DNA of 64,000 nucleotides from NCBI RefSeq assembly GCF_900104645.1, contig NZ_FNWE01000002.1, forward strand, positions 573,289-637,288. Direction: 5' to 3'. A model generated the notes under the pieces. The model had not been told where the DNA came from. It ran no database searches and saw only the letters and a program-made list of their open reading frames with translations. The stretch comes from Alterileibacterium massiliense (GTDB taxonomy: Bacteria; Bacillota; Clostridia; Peptostreptococcales; Anaerovoracaceae). Positions 20,501-27,450 of this stretch are shown piece after piece. The position numbers and the translations under genes are program-made. Position 1 is the stretch's first letter. The number at the start of each line of letters is the position of its first letter.

Positions 20501-21962
20501 TGGTGATAAACCTAATTATGTTCCTGATGGATTTGTTAAGGTAGAGCTTGATCCAACAAAGGACGCGGTAGATTCACAAAAGAAATTCTACTATGTAAAT
20601 CCTAAGGCTTTAGTAAAAATCCCAGGCAAAGATCCTTCGCCTGCAACTGATAAGGTATTTACAGGCTGGGTACTTAAGGAAGGGAATAATGATGAGAAGC
20701 CATACAGCTTGCCTGACAGATATAAATTTACAGAGAATGAAAATGTAATAAAGGCTGTCTTCGTACCTGATGTAGTAGAGCAAACAGGTAAGGACAAGCC
20801 AAATGTTCCTGATTACTTCGTTCAGGTAATTGTAGATTATACTAATAAGGCAAAGCTAAAGGACGGAGAAAAGTCAGTTCGCACATTCTGGGTAAATCCA
20901 AATAAGGAAGTTACGATACTTGACAAGGACCCTGTGCCTGAAGATAATTGGACCTTTGAAAAGTGGACCAAGGGCGATGAAAAAATTAATATGACAAGCC
21001 CTAATAAGTTCACAGAAAAGGTTACAAAGGTTACAGCAAGATACTCACGAGAGATGACACCTATCGAAGATCTTGATCCTAAGATTAGCGAAGTCGAAAC
21101 ATATGTAGGAAAGACGCCTGAAAATAATGACTACATCAAAAAACTTGTTCCGCCTAAGGGTAAGGAGATAGATAAGATAAAAGTTATCACAGTTCCTGAT
21201 GTAACAAAGCCTGGTAAGACAAAGACTACGGTAGAAATTATATATAAAGATGGCTCTGGAACAACAGTAGACATTCCTGTAATCGTTAAGGATAATATCT
21301 ATCCTGCAGATGGAAATGGCAATAGAACGCCTGATACACCTGATAATTATGTTAAAGTTGTAGTAGATCCAACTGACCATGCTAAGGATTCAAAGAAGAA
21401 GATTTTCTATGTAAATCCTAAGGTTGAAATAGGACTACAGATAGACGATCCTGAGGGACTTGAACACTGGAACTTCCTAAATTGGAAAGTGGATAATGAT
21501 ACATTTGATACCAAAGCAAATCATAAATTTGATAAGGATACTACAATTTATGCGGTTTGGAATAAGGATCCTAACTTAAAAGTTAAGGATATTACAATCA
21601 CAAAGGGAGACGACTTAGATTTAAAAACTCTGATTGTTAAGGCTGACGACCAAGAGGACGGAAATCTAATTGATAAGGTTGAGATTGTTTCCACAGGTGG
21701 ATTTGATAAAGACAAACTTGGAAAATATGAGATTGTCTTTAGATTAACCGATAAGAATGGTGCTGTAACAGAAGCAAGGGCATTTGTAACAGTAGCTTCT
21801 AAGCCTATCAAGCCGGACGGAAGTACTTCGACAAATGGTGGTAAAAATTCACCAACTACAGGCGATAGCACTTCTAATGGATTCTTATATCTAGGCACCT
21901 TGGGAATAGCTCTGCTCCTCGCTATCCTAGGCAAAAGAAGAAAAAATGATAGCAATAATTAG
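14526..21962 (+). CDS. Giant repeat-rich, wall-anchored surface protein (2478 aa)
   Basis: This is a secreted surface protein, probably an adhesin or wall-structure protein. A signal peptide spans residues 1-34 (cut after NVFA). Throughout there are InlB B-repeat-like modules, recognisable by F-x-G/E-W motifs (FEGWMSD, FKGWAMD, FLGWELV, FKGWYYI) followed by a YAKW or AKY strand. From about residue 1300 to 2330 these alternate with Rib-like domains of the YEDGATYKINVDVKV type. Six copies of a VNPK-centred core start near 18671, 19341, 19919, 20593, 20890 and 21409. A DUF5011/Ig-like domain lies at about 2355-2425. The C terminus has SPTTG (2442-2446), a hydrophobic stretch and KRRK, a sortase signal with S in place of L. 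No sortase gene is in the window. Confidence 0.88.
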   Translation: MDFVRIANVKLRRAVVLILTIMMIMTSLPLNVFAGSDFNYDKIPDEKAKFLNKEPADNPADFGKDPATKEEANAQIKNSAMPMLYNIKAEYKANKDDELVHLYNPYEATVGDDQYTYKDYKGNVRNVLTEADKKKIKKIVDLPEIDGYTSPTKSTDINYDYVKKYAQDIGKMKPGTYKWIGVKPYIYEPIESTVRVKHIFQDLYDKNKYGLKDGETEIRYTTETGLVGSEITVHPLNERDRKGYIPEKTVIKTRVPDNRDDIIIEYRYNRDSFAIKYDMQGGSDIPSQKLYYGQTIPNLNVKPKKVGGIFEGWMSDTDLNYKDASGNIKTLPKNTKFDMKDFKDGIKDAMPARDIKFTALWKDEPKANYTIQFWTEKADSVGYDYIGAKIVKDADTGTRPDLSLMMPSGIKFPEIDKSLTEDAKVKELNKYYVRNEDKIIKENTEKVKQDDGTNLAMSKKVQPDGRTTYNIYYDRQTYTMLFEKFCIDEPEAGFPAKEAKMVLPDGTKYDSTKDVNNPYKFKAKFGERMKKWPNDMWLIGEGGIDFDPNMSFIGWQLNSENNGNLDQSLYLDTPPYWLTSKDFIDRDFTELDPAVTPATHSTSTGEKLPERTISLGPCSSAEYQFAIYYMEYLFEGIDGALHYDPDMSYTKIDTIVPYEYPSPGIVGFKPKYEGINPVEDALLRPEMKTGYTEDLSKESFDELGNKLDEYEKNRKNNEKSFFDPIAQNGINGVPFKDIPKYRFAFTYEREKYKIYLDTDSSDINEQSELAKKKLASGKDATVSDVYYDMPLRKLNLDEKYKLTEADRPANVPEDFVFKGWAMDPQGTKLIKDTIEPAEKLEAEIADKYEELAKNSKDKDKKFKIQNEIKELKAKLGDADANMPNYDIVLYAKWGEPDKNYKVKFDPNGGTLKDLDPLDIAAFKDGEMIKTSVDNLTYSLPKKLGNEGDVQVFSVKSRMSIKYPPEPKRKGYDFLGWELVRHNKDGSVDTSFVDKYDVPELYAFGNEVVEDSYLKAIWVKNDLVDIPAIHIFLDENFKEKKDERKPLTVPNRRVGEYAEAIAKYQGQTKLTIPKAEWEKLERKSSEYKEYVDKTGRHNTYSQELKVEPKTLKKAGKEVANPNVENNIFKFFYRDFTKRHYKVNYLSTTEKDAEKLPAIGNMPAGSFKIIDTEEVTSGCTDYDSVNYREIPGWKIISTPQRQLFYDINADNEMEGINGIKSDEVNFYYQDVRVIKRKTSDAITPDGYHRVVFKADRDGSFGVDADGKKIKEVVYDVIDGLEFKNIEVPPEQNIGGTLKAPVITPDPNAKFVEWNDSRLLDKNTVIRQDYTFTAKFKPISDVIEIKTGKEKVQDYFVDVYVDTTDRADADVNDNQYTGDKKLHFKVNPEKQVVIPVKEPKGAVIKDKNGNPITNAFGIKQRWQFKEWQVENKDKVWTKGEKIEDKFTDKVTTIVAKYNLKGTPIDPILTANTIPAFESSKDGQGGWINNFVPTKDKYDEALKDIMKKDGYKSYKIITSDNEIYNNLKEDGKPVADDQPRTFNIKAEVSFEDGRKTIVNIPIKVFKNVYRSLNDGEKPDVVKNNEELKDYVKVTVNPTDLAKDKTKKVYYVNPKAKVIIPEKDPTPIDKHTFKGWYYIDKTKITEDNPTGRVEVDLSKLQNIPKDTEIIASYETPATPIIPLKPEAKQIVKNIGDTLTVDDYEKAITPPKDKNGKELRKIKAVKIVNPIDKRVTTKESGNFKELIEVIYEDGATYKINVDVKVLPDYVEQTGNDKPDVPDNYVKVVFKPTDKAEDSKEVIYWVNPKKEVELPITEPKGKKAVIVDGRKTDYVFKEWHFEADDKVFDVKDKHQFKDETVFIAKYKKVIDAGIITPVPNIKSTGITVTESLKDGDKWINNFIPSEDDLRKGIKIENKDGKLEGIPDGAKVEFGDGNTDTWKKYDDLEKVLYEKLKEKDDGNNPSRKESIKAKVTIDGVSKIVEIPINVNKNIYEAKTSGDKPNYVPDGFVKVELDPTKDAVDSQKKFYYVNPKALVKIPGKDPSPATDKVFTGWVLKEGNNDEKPYSLPDRYKFTENENVIKAVFVPDVVEQTGKDKPNVPDYFVQVIVDYTNKAKLKDGEKSVRTFWVNPNKEVTILDKDPVPEDNWTFEKWTKGDEKINMTSPNKFTEKVTKVTARYSREMTPIEDLDPKISEVETYVGKTPENNDYIKKLVPPKGKEIDKIKVITVPDVTKPGKTKTTVEIIYKDGSGTTVDIPVIVKDNIYPADGNGNRTPDTPDNYVKVVVDPTDHAKDSKKKIFYVNPKVEIGLQIDDPEGLEHWNFLNWKVDNDTFDTKANHKFDKDTTIYAVWNKDPNLKVKDITITKGDDLDLKTLIVKADDQEDGNLIDKVEIVSTGGFDKDKLGKYEIVFRLTDKNGAVTEARAFVTVASKPIKPDGSTSTNGGKNSPTTGDSTSNGFLYLGTLGIALLLAILGKRRKNDSNN

Positions 21963-21966
21963 AGCT

Positions 21967-22002
21967 ATAATTTAAACCGTTATTTAAACCATTATTAAGT
22001 TT
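21967..22002. repeat. 12-bp degenerate tandem repeat just after the giant gene stop
   Basis: ATAATTTAAACC, GTTATTTAAACC and ATTATTAAGTTT, exact 12-bp period, starting 4 nt after the stop codon. A separate 7-bp inverted repeat (ATGGCTA at 22012-22018, TAGCCAT at 22026-22032) follows. Confidence 0.6.
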
Positions 22003-22080
22003 GCTATCAACATGGCTATTAAACTTAGCCATCAAAACCATTATTAAAACTGTGATTTAGGCAGGTACTTAATCATAGCG

Positions 22081-22116
22081 AAGCCTCTTTATCCGAATGG
22101 ATTAAAGAGGCTTTTT
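22081..22116 (+). terminator. Intrinsic terminator of the giant surface protein gene
   Basis: AAGCCTCTTTATCC pairs with GGATTAAAGAGGCTT (one bulged T) around GAAT, followed by five T residues. Confidence 0.9.
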
Positions 22117-22150
22117 ACATATTTTAGTATTTTCTACAGAAGATGAAAAT

Positions 22151-22189
22151 TTGACAACTATAACAGTGTGTATTACAATGAAATACACA
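22151..22189 (+). promoter_or_regulatory. Toxin-antitoxin promoter with overlapping palindromic operator
   Basis: -35 TTGACA (22151-22156), 17-bp spacer, -10 TACAAT (22174-22179). A perfect inverted repeat TGTGTATT (22167-22174) / AATACACA (22182-22189) straddles the -10 and probable start site. This is where an RHH antitoxin would bind to repress its own operon; the binding itself is inferred. Confidence 0.75.
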
Positions 22190-22206
22190 AAGGAGGAAAA
22201 TATATT

Positions 22207-22428
22207 ATGGCTATTTCAGTAAGATTAAATCCTCAAGATGAAAAATTGTTTAGGTCTTATGCAAAGACAAATAATATTTCGCTATCTGAACTATTTAGAA
22301 CTGCTGTTTTTGAAAAAATAGAAGATGAATATGACCTAGCTGTATATCGTGAAGCACTAGAGGAGTATGACAAAAATCCAATTTCCTACTCTCACGAAGA
22401 AGTGTGCAGAATCTTAGGTATTGAATAA
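22207..22428 (+). CDS. RelB-like antitoxin (ribbon-helix-helix, DUF6290 type)
   Basis: This 73-residue antitoxin begins MAISVRLNPQDEKLFRSYAK, a ribbon-helix-helix DNA-binding strand followed by a helix (NNISLSELFRTAVFEKIEDE) and an acidic C-terminal tail that would wrap the toxin. An upstream in-frame ATG at 22168 is rejected because it lies within the promoter and operator; AAAGGAGGA at 22189-22197 fixes the start at 22207. Its stop codon shares one base with the toxin start (TAATG), so the pair is translationally coupled. Autorepression through the palindrome is likely. Confidence 0.88.
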   Translation: MAISVRLNPQDEKLFRSYAKTNNISLSELFRTAVFEKIEDEYDLAVYREALEEYDKNPISYSHEEVCRILGIE

Positions 22429-22688
22429 TGTACACTTTAAAATATAGTGAAAGGGCAATAAAACAATTAAAGAAGCTCGATAAAGGCACACAGAAGTTGA
22501 TTTTAACTTGGCTAGGGAAGAACCTAGAAAACTGCGATAATCCTAGAATAAAGGGCAAAGGACTTACGGCAAATCGAAGTGGAGAGTGGCGATATAGAGT
22601 GGGCAACTATCGAATTATATGCGATATAAGGGATGAGGAGTTAATTATACTTGCCTTATCCATTGGACACAGGAGAAATATTTATTAA
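22428..22688 (+). CDS. RelE/ParE-superfamily toxin
   Basis: An 86-residue toxin of the RelE type, which cuts mRNA on the ribosome in studied relatives. Visible family features are YSERAIKQLKKLDKGTQKLI at the N terminus, the basic core GEWRYRVGNYRIICDI and the end LALSIGHRRNIY with conserved Arg and a terminal Tyr. These fit RelE rather than ParE, but activity is not proven by sequence. It starts within the antitoxin stop codon and is followed by a terminator. It sits between a surface protein and a transporter with no mobile element nearby. Confidence 0.88.
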   Translation: MYTLKYSERAIKQLKKLDKGTQKLILTWLGKNLENCDNPRIKGKGLTANRSGEWRYRVGNYRIICDIRDEELIILALSIGHRRNIY

Positions 22689-22769
22689 ATGCTAGTTTAA
22701 AAAGTTAAAAAAATATAAAAAATTATATATGATAATATCAGAGCAGATTGAATTTAAGATATGAAAAAT

Positions 22770-22792
22770 CACGGTTAATTCCGTGTTTTTTT
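22770..22792 (+). terminator. Intrinsic terminator of the toxin-antitoxin operon
   Basis: CACGG / CCGTG 5-bp stem with a TTAATT loop followed by seven T residues. Confidence 0.75.
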
Positions 22793-22896
22793 ATATAAAA
22801 ATAAGATAAAAATTTTAAAATACAATCTAAAACAATAAATTCATGTAACAGCCCATAAAATATATTATAATCATAATATAAAAGGAGATGGCTAAA

Positions 22897-23637
22897 ATGA
22901 TTTCTTATAAAAATGTGTCAATGGAATATCCTGAAAGTGGAAAGGTTCTTGATAATCTCAATTTTAATATTGAAAAGGGAGAATTTTTTGTAATTGTTGG
23001 ACCTAGTGGAAGTGGAAAGACGACAAGTTTAAAACTCATTAATAGATTGATTGAACAGACAGACGGAGATATTTTTTTTAATAATAAAAAATTGAAAGAT
23101 TATAATTTGAGGGAACTTAGGCTTAAAATTGGTTATGTTTTACAAGAAATTGCACTTTTTCCTAATCTTACTGTTTTTGAAAACATCTCACTTATACCTG
23201 AAATGAAAAAAATGGATAGAGAAATAATAGATGAAAAAATAGATTTTCTTTTAAATAAAGTAGGACTTGAGCCAAATAAATATAAGGATAGATTTCCAGA
23301 AGAATTATCAGGAGGAGAAAAGCAAAGGGTTGGAATATTAAGAGCGATAATTTCGGGTCCTGAAATTTTACTTATGGACGAACCATTTTCTGCACTAGAT
23401 CCAATAAGTAGGATTAATCTTCAGGATTTGATAAAAGAACTTCATGATGAGTATAAGATAACAACCGTATTTGTCACACATGACATGAGTGAAGCTATAA
23501 AGCTGGCAGATAGAATCTGCTTTATGAAAGAGGGTAAGGTAATTCAGATTGCTACTCCTGAAGAAATAGTTAAAAATCCTGAGAACAAATTTGTTAGCAA
23601 GTTCTTAGGTAATGAAAGTGAGATAGGCTATGAATGA
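22897..23637 (+). CDS. ABC transporter ATPase, OpuCA/EgtV type
   Basis: This is the energising subunit of a quaternary-amine-type importer. Walker A is GPSGSGKTT, signature LSGGEKQRVG, Walker B EILLMDEPFSALDP and the switch histidine VFVTHDMSEA. At 246 residues it lacks the C-terminal CBS pair found in classic osmosensing OpuCA. An ATG at 22888 directly abuts AAAGGAG and is too close; ATG 22897 gives a proper 9-nt spacing and the start MISYKNVSMEYP. It overlaps the downstream permease/binding protein by 8 nt. The substrate may be a betaine or choline-type compound or ergothioneine; see the next gene. Confidence 0.88.
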   Translation: MISYKNVSMEYPESGKVLDNLNFNIEKGEFFVIVGPSGSGKTTSLKLINRLIEQTDGDIFFNNKKLKDYNLRELRLKIGYVLQEIALFPNLTVFENISLIPEMKKMDREIIDEKIDFLLNKVGLEPNKYKDRFPEELSGGEKQRVGILRAIISGPEILLMDEPFSALDPISRINLQDLIKELHDEYKITTVFVTHDMSEAIKLADRICFMKEGKVIQIATPEEIVKNPENKFVSKFLGNESEIGYE

Positions 23638-25153
23638 TTTGATTAGAACATTTACAGAGAGAAAATCGGAGTGGTTTATAGCTCTATTTGAGCATCTTCA
23701 AATTTCAATGCTATCCCTAGTTATCGCAGTTATAATTGCTGTACCTTTGGCAATATTTTTTACAAATAAGAAAAGGGTTAATGAATTTATACTCCAGATA
23801 ACAGGCATTTTTCAGACCATACCCTCCCTTGCACTCCTAGGTCTTTTTATACCATTAGTTGGAATAGGCAAGCTTCCTGCAGTTATAGCTCTGATAGTTT
23901 ATGCAATATTTCCAATATATCAGGGAACTTCAACCGGTTTTTCTGAGATTGACCCTTCGCTTGAAGAAGCAGGAACAGCATTTGGCATGACTGAATGGGA
24001 GAAATTAAAAAAATATAAGCTCTCCCTTGCCATGCCCGTTATCATGTCTGGAGTGAGAACCTCAGCAATCATGATTATTGGAACTGCAACACTTGCAGCC
24101 CTAGTTGGAGCAGGAGGGCTTGGCTCTTTTATTCTACTGGGTATCGATAGAAATAATTCATCATTAATACTTATCGGTGCTATTTCATCAGCCTTGCTTG
24201 CAATCATATTTGGAATACTAATAAGGATATTACAAAATAAAAAGCCGAGGATAATTTTTATTTCAATTCTCATAGTAATATCATTAACAATGGCAAGCCT
24301 TATTCCCTTTGCCAGAATGGGGCAGAATAAAATAGTTATAGCAGGAAAGCTTGGTGCAGAGCCAGAAATTATTATCAATATGTATAAAGAACTTATAGAA
24401 GATGAGATGGATATTGATGTTGAAATTAAGCCCAATTTTGGGAAAACAAGTTTTTTATATGAAGCACTAAAGTCAAGGAGCATCGATATATATCCTGAAT
24501 ATACGGGCACGGTAATAAGTTCACTTTTAAAAGAAAATACAAAACTTAATTCAAATGACGAGAAAGAAGTATATAGGATTGCAAGAGATAAGATATTTGA
24601 ACAGGACAAACTCGTCTATCTAAAACCCAGTAAATTTCAAAACACATATGCACTAGCAGTGAGAAAAGATTATGCCATAGATAATAATCTTGAAAAAATC
24701 ACAGATTTAAAAAAAGTAGAAAATAAAGCAATTGCGGGATTTACTTTAGAATTTAATGATAGAGAAGATGGAAATCTAGGATTAAAAAAAGACTATGATT
24801 TAAATCTAGATGTTAAGACAATGGAACCAGCTCTTAGATATAGGGCAATATCAAATGGGTCAATTGATTTAACAGATGTTTATTCAACTGATAGTCAAAT
24901 AATAACAAATGATTTAAAGGTATTAATAGATGACAGAAATCTATTTCCGCCATATCAGGTTGCACCGATAATGCGTGAGGATACGCTCATCAAATATCCG
25001 AGATTAAAAGAGGTTTTGTCAAAACTAAGTGGCAGGATAAGCTCAGAAGAGATGGCTAAGATGAATTATGAAGTCGATGTAAATGGTAAATCTGCGAATG
25101 AGGTTGCAAGGGAATATCTAATAAAACAGAAGCTAATTAAAAAGTTTAGGTAA
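23630..25153 (+). CDS. Fused ABC permease and substrate-binding protein (OpuCB-CC / EgtU type)
   Basis: One polypeptide of 507 residues combines an integral-membrane permease (about residues 1-200, with the EAA-like loop EEAGTAFGMTEWEKLKKY) and, after a further membrane helix at about 206-226, an extracellular ligand-binding domain (about 232-507) starting IVIAGKLGAEPEIIINMY. The motif IDIYPEYTGT is typical of choline/betaine/ergothioneine-binding domains. This architecture and size match the ergothioneine importer EgtU as well as fused osmolyte systems such as BusAB-like proteins, so the ligand is open. It is translationally coupled to the ATPase. Its last codons are part of a 39-bp tandem repeat. 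Confidence 0.87.
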   Translation: MNDLIRTFTERKSEWFIALFEHLQISMLSLVIAVIIAVPLAIFFTNKKRVNEFILQITGIFQTIPSLALLGLFIPLVGIGKLPAVIALIVYAIFPIYQGTSTGFSEIDPSLEEAGTAFGMTEWEKLKKYKLSLAMPVIMSGVRTSAIMIIGTATLAALVGAGGLGSFILLGIDRNNSSLILIGAISSALLAIIFGILIRILQNKKPRIIFISILIVISLTMASLIPFARMGQNKIVIAGKLGAEPEIIINMYKELIEDEMDIDVEIKPNFGKTSFLYEALKSRSIDIYPEYTGTVISSLLKENTKLNSNDEKEVYRIARDKIFEQDKLVYLKPSKFQNTYALAVRKDYAIDNNLEKITDLKKVENKAIAGFTLEFNDREDGNLGLKKDYDLNLDVKTMEPALRYRAISNGSIDLTDVYSTDSQIITNDLKVLIDDRNLFPPYQVAPIMREDTLIKYPRLKEVLSKLSGRISSEEMAKMNYEVDVNGKSANEVAREYLIKQKLIKKFR

Positions 25154-25245
25154 TCAATACCCCAAATTTGAAAAAAACAAAAGTTTAGGGAGTACATACC
25201 CCAAACTTGCAAAAAATAAAAGTTTGGGGAATCGAAACCCCAAAA
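25140..25245. repeat. 39-bp tandem repeat, nearly three copies, spanning the transporter stop codon
   Basis: CCCC boxes at 25160, 25199 and 25238 and AAAAGTTT boxes at 25140, 25179 and 25218 show an exact 39-bp period. CCCCAAACT (from 25199) can pair with AGTTTGGGG (25221-25229), so the second copy forms a perfect 9-bp hairpin. The first unit includes the last four codons of the permease/binding-protein gene. Confidence 0.85.
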
Positions 25246-25249
25246 ATGA

Positions 25250-25276
25250 TAAGAGAGCTTGCTCTCTTATTTTTTT
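25250..25276 (+). terminator. Intrinsic terminator of the importer operon
   Basis: TAAGAGAGC / GCTCTCTTA stem followed by seven T residues. Confidence 0.85.
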
Positions 25277-25387
25277 AAAAGAGTAAATTGTATTGAAAAA
25301 GGTACATAAATTGGATATGATTAGGGCAAAGATTAAGATATAGGAAAATATAGAAAAAGTTAGTGTTTTTTAGAAAAGGAGTGCATT

Positions 25388-27442
25388 ATGGATAAGCAAT
25401 TAGAGCCTTTATTTACACCATGGAAGATTGGAAATTGTGAAATCAAAAATCGCTTCGTTTTAACATCCATGGGTGGAACCAATATTTTTGGCTGGATGGA
25501 AAAAAATCATTTCGACAAAGCTGGAGCTGAATTTCTTATGGAGGTTGCAAAGAACAATGCAGGGCTTCTTTTGCCAGGCTGCCAACCGATATATAATCCG
25601 ATGTTTGGGCAGTGGCTTTATAAAAATGATCAGATGTATAAGGATCTTGCAAAGTGGATGCCTGAATTTCATAAGACAGGAGCAAAGCTATTTATTCAAT
25701 TAACTGCCGGCTTTGGTCGCTCTTTTACTATAAGCAAGATGATGGAAACGCTTTATACGAATAAATTCTTGAGATTTATATCAAAACCCGTAATGGATCT
25801 CGACAAGATAACTGCAGCACCTAGCCCATCTCCTAACCGCTGGTCTGACAAGGTGCCATCAAGAGAGATGACAAAAGAAGAAATTTATGAGTTTGTTCTT
25901 GCTTTTGCGAAGACAGCAAAGAAGTTAAAAGAAGCTGGAGTCGATGGTGTTGAAATTCATGCGGTCCATGAGGGATACCTACTTGACCAATTCACACTGA
26001 AATATATAAATAAGAGAGATGACGAGTATGGAGGCTCATTTGAAAATCGATACCGTTTTGCTGTAGACATTGTAAAAGCGATAAAAAAGGTCTGCGGAAA
26101 GGATTTCCCTGTGTCGCTTAGGTATAGCGTTATTTCAAAGACAAAAGGATTTAGACAGGGAGCACTACCGGGTGAAGATTATATCGAAGCAGGTCGTGAT
26201 ATGGAGGAATCCGAGAAGGCTGTAAAATATTTAGAGGAAGCCGGATATGATATGCTTAACTGCGACAATGGTACATATGACGCTTGGTACTGGGCACACC
26301 CACCAATCTATATGCCTGAGAATTGCAATCTTAATGATGTAGAACATATAAGTAAATTTGTGGATATTCCGGTAGTATGTGCAGGAAGAATGGACCCTTA
26401 CACGGCAGCTAAGTCAATTGAATCTGGAAAACTTGACGGAGCAGGTTTTGCTAGAAATTTCCTCGCTGATCAGGAATGGATAACAAAACTCAAAGAAGAT
26501 AGGAAGGAAGATATTAGACCTTGCATTTTATGCCATAATGGTTGCTTTAATATGTGCCATTATAAAGGTGTACCTAACGACCAGCCACTTGAAGATAGCT
26601 TGCATCTTGCGAGATGTGCTGTCAATGCAGAAACCATGCAGACTGACAAGCATTATATTAAAAAGACGGATACTCCTAAGAAGGTAATTATAATAGGAGC
26701 AGGCATCGGTGGAATGGAAGTGGCGAGAGTTCTTAAATTGAGAGGTCATGAGCCAGTAATTTATGAGAAAACAGGCTTGCTTGGTGGAACCTTTATTGCT
26801 GCAAGCAGTGAAAGCTATAAGGGAAAACTTAGGGATTTGCTTAAATGGTATGAGCGTCAGATGAAGGAAATGGATATAGAGATTCATCTAAATGAGGAGA
26901 TTACAGACCTTTCAAGGTTTGACGGAATGGAAATAGTTATCGCAACAGGAGCAAAACCTCGCGTCCTAAGCAAGATAAAAGGACATGAAAAGATGATTGA
27001 AGCGTGTGAATACCTGCTTGGCAAGGAAGTAGGAGAAAAGGTTGCAATTATAGGGGGAGGGCTTACAGGCTGTGAAATTGCTTACGAACTTGCACTTCAG
27101 GGCAAAAAACCAATAATCGTTGAGATGAAGGATGACTTAATTTCTCAGACGGGAGTATGCCTTGCAAACAGCTCATATCTTCGTGAATGGTTTGAATTAA
27201 ACAAAATCCCAGTATACCTTGAGACAGGGCTTAAAGAAGTTCAGGATAATAAAATTATTTGCCAAGATAAAAATGGGAAAGATTTTTCAATCGACTGCGA
27301 TTCTGTTATAAGCTCAACAGGATATGTTCCAAATCCTTTAGTTAAAGATTCAAAGGAAGCAAAGTTGGTCGGAGATTGTAAAAAAGTTGGAAATTTAAGG
27401 ACGGTAATTTGGGAAGCCTACGAAGTGGCAATGAAAATTTAG
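25388..27442 (+). CDS. Old-yellow-enzyme / enoate reductase-like Fe-S flavoprotein
   Basis: This 684-residue enzyme has the layout of 2,4-dienoyl-CoA reductase and 2-enoate reductase: an FMN-binding TIM barrel (about 1-360, with GVDGVEIHAVHEGYLLDQF), a 4Fe-4S site, and an FAD/NAD(P)H half with Rossmann motifs IIIGAGIGGMEVA (near 435) and VAIIGGGLTGCEIA (near 555). Fe-S cysteines C379, C382 and C386 are clear; the fourth is probably the Cys in LARCAVN near 410, giving a longer last spacing than in FadH. It reduces an activated C=C bond with NAD(P)H in relatives. The aconitase X genes follow 8 nt later, so its substrate is probably the product of that dehydratase. Confidence 0.88.
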   Translation: MDKQLEPLFTPWKIGNCEIKNRFVLTSMGGTNIFGWMEKNHFDKAGAEFLMEVAKNNAGLLLPGCQPIYNPMFGQWLYKNDQMYKDLAKWMPEFHKTGAKLFIQLTAGFGRSFTISKMMETLYTNKFLRFISKPVMDLDKITAAPSPSPNRWSDKVPSREMTKEEIYEFVLAFAKTAKKLKEAGVDGVEIHAVHEGYLLDQFTLKYINKRDDEYGGSFENRYRFAVDIVKAIKKVCGKDFPVSLRYSVISKTKGFRQGALPGEDYIEAGRDMEESEKAVKYLEEAGYDMLNCDNGTYDAWYWAHPPIYMPENCNLNDVEHISKFVDIPVVCAGRMDPYTAAKSIESGKLDGAGFARNFLADQEWITKLKEDRKEDIRPCILCHNGCFNMCHYKGVPNDQPLEDSLHLARCAVNAETMQTDKHYIKKTDTPKKVIIIGAGIGGMEVARVLKLRGHEPVIYEKTGLLGGTFIAASSESYKGKLRDLLKWYERQMKEMDIEIHLNEEITDLSRFDGMEIVIATGAKPRVLSKIKGHEKMIEACEYLLGKEVGEKVAIIGGGLTGCEIAYELALQGKKPIIVEMKDDLISQTGVCLANSSYLREWFELNKIPVYLETGLKEVQDNKIICQDKNGKDFSIDCDSVISSTGYVPNPLVKDSKEAKLVGDCKKVGNLRTVIWEAYEVAMKI

Positions 27443-27450
27443 GAGGAGCT

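Noticed and set aside
21548-21955. Hydrophobic 135-codon minus-strand frame at the end of the giant surface gene
   Set aside because: Its composition mirrors the Lys/Asp-rich coding strand; the plus-strand gene has a signal peptide, modules and sorting signal.
22168-22206. Upstream ATG for the antitoxin gene
   Set aside because: It lies in the promoter/operator; a strong ribosome site precedes ATG 22207.
23920-24609. 229-codon open frame on the minus strand within the importer gene
   Set aside because: It is fully antisense to a clear ABC permease/binding-protein gene, has Ser/Ile-rich low-information sequence and no ribosome site.
25140-25245. CRISPR-like array
   Set aside because: Repeats are contiguous 39-bp units with no unique spacers, and no cas genes are present.
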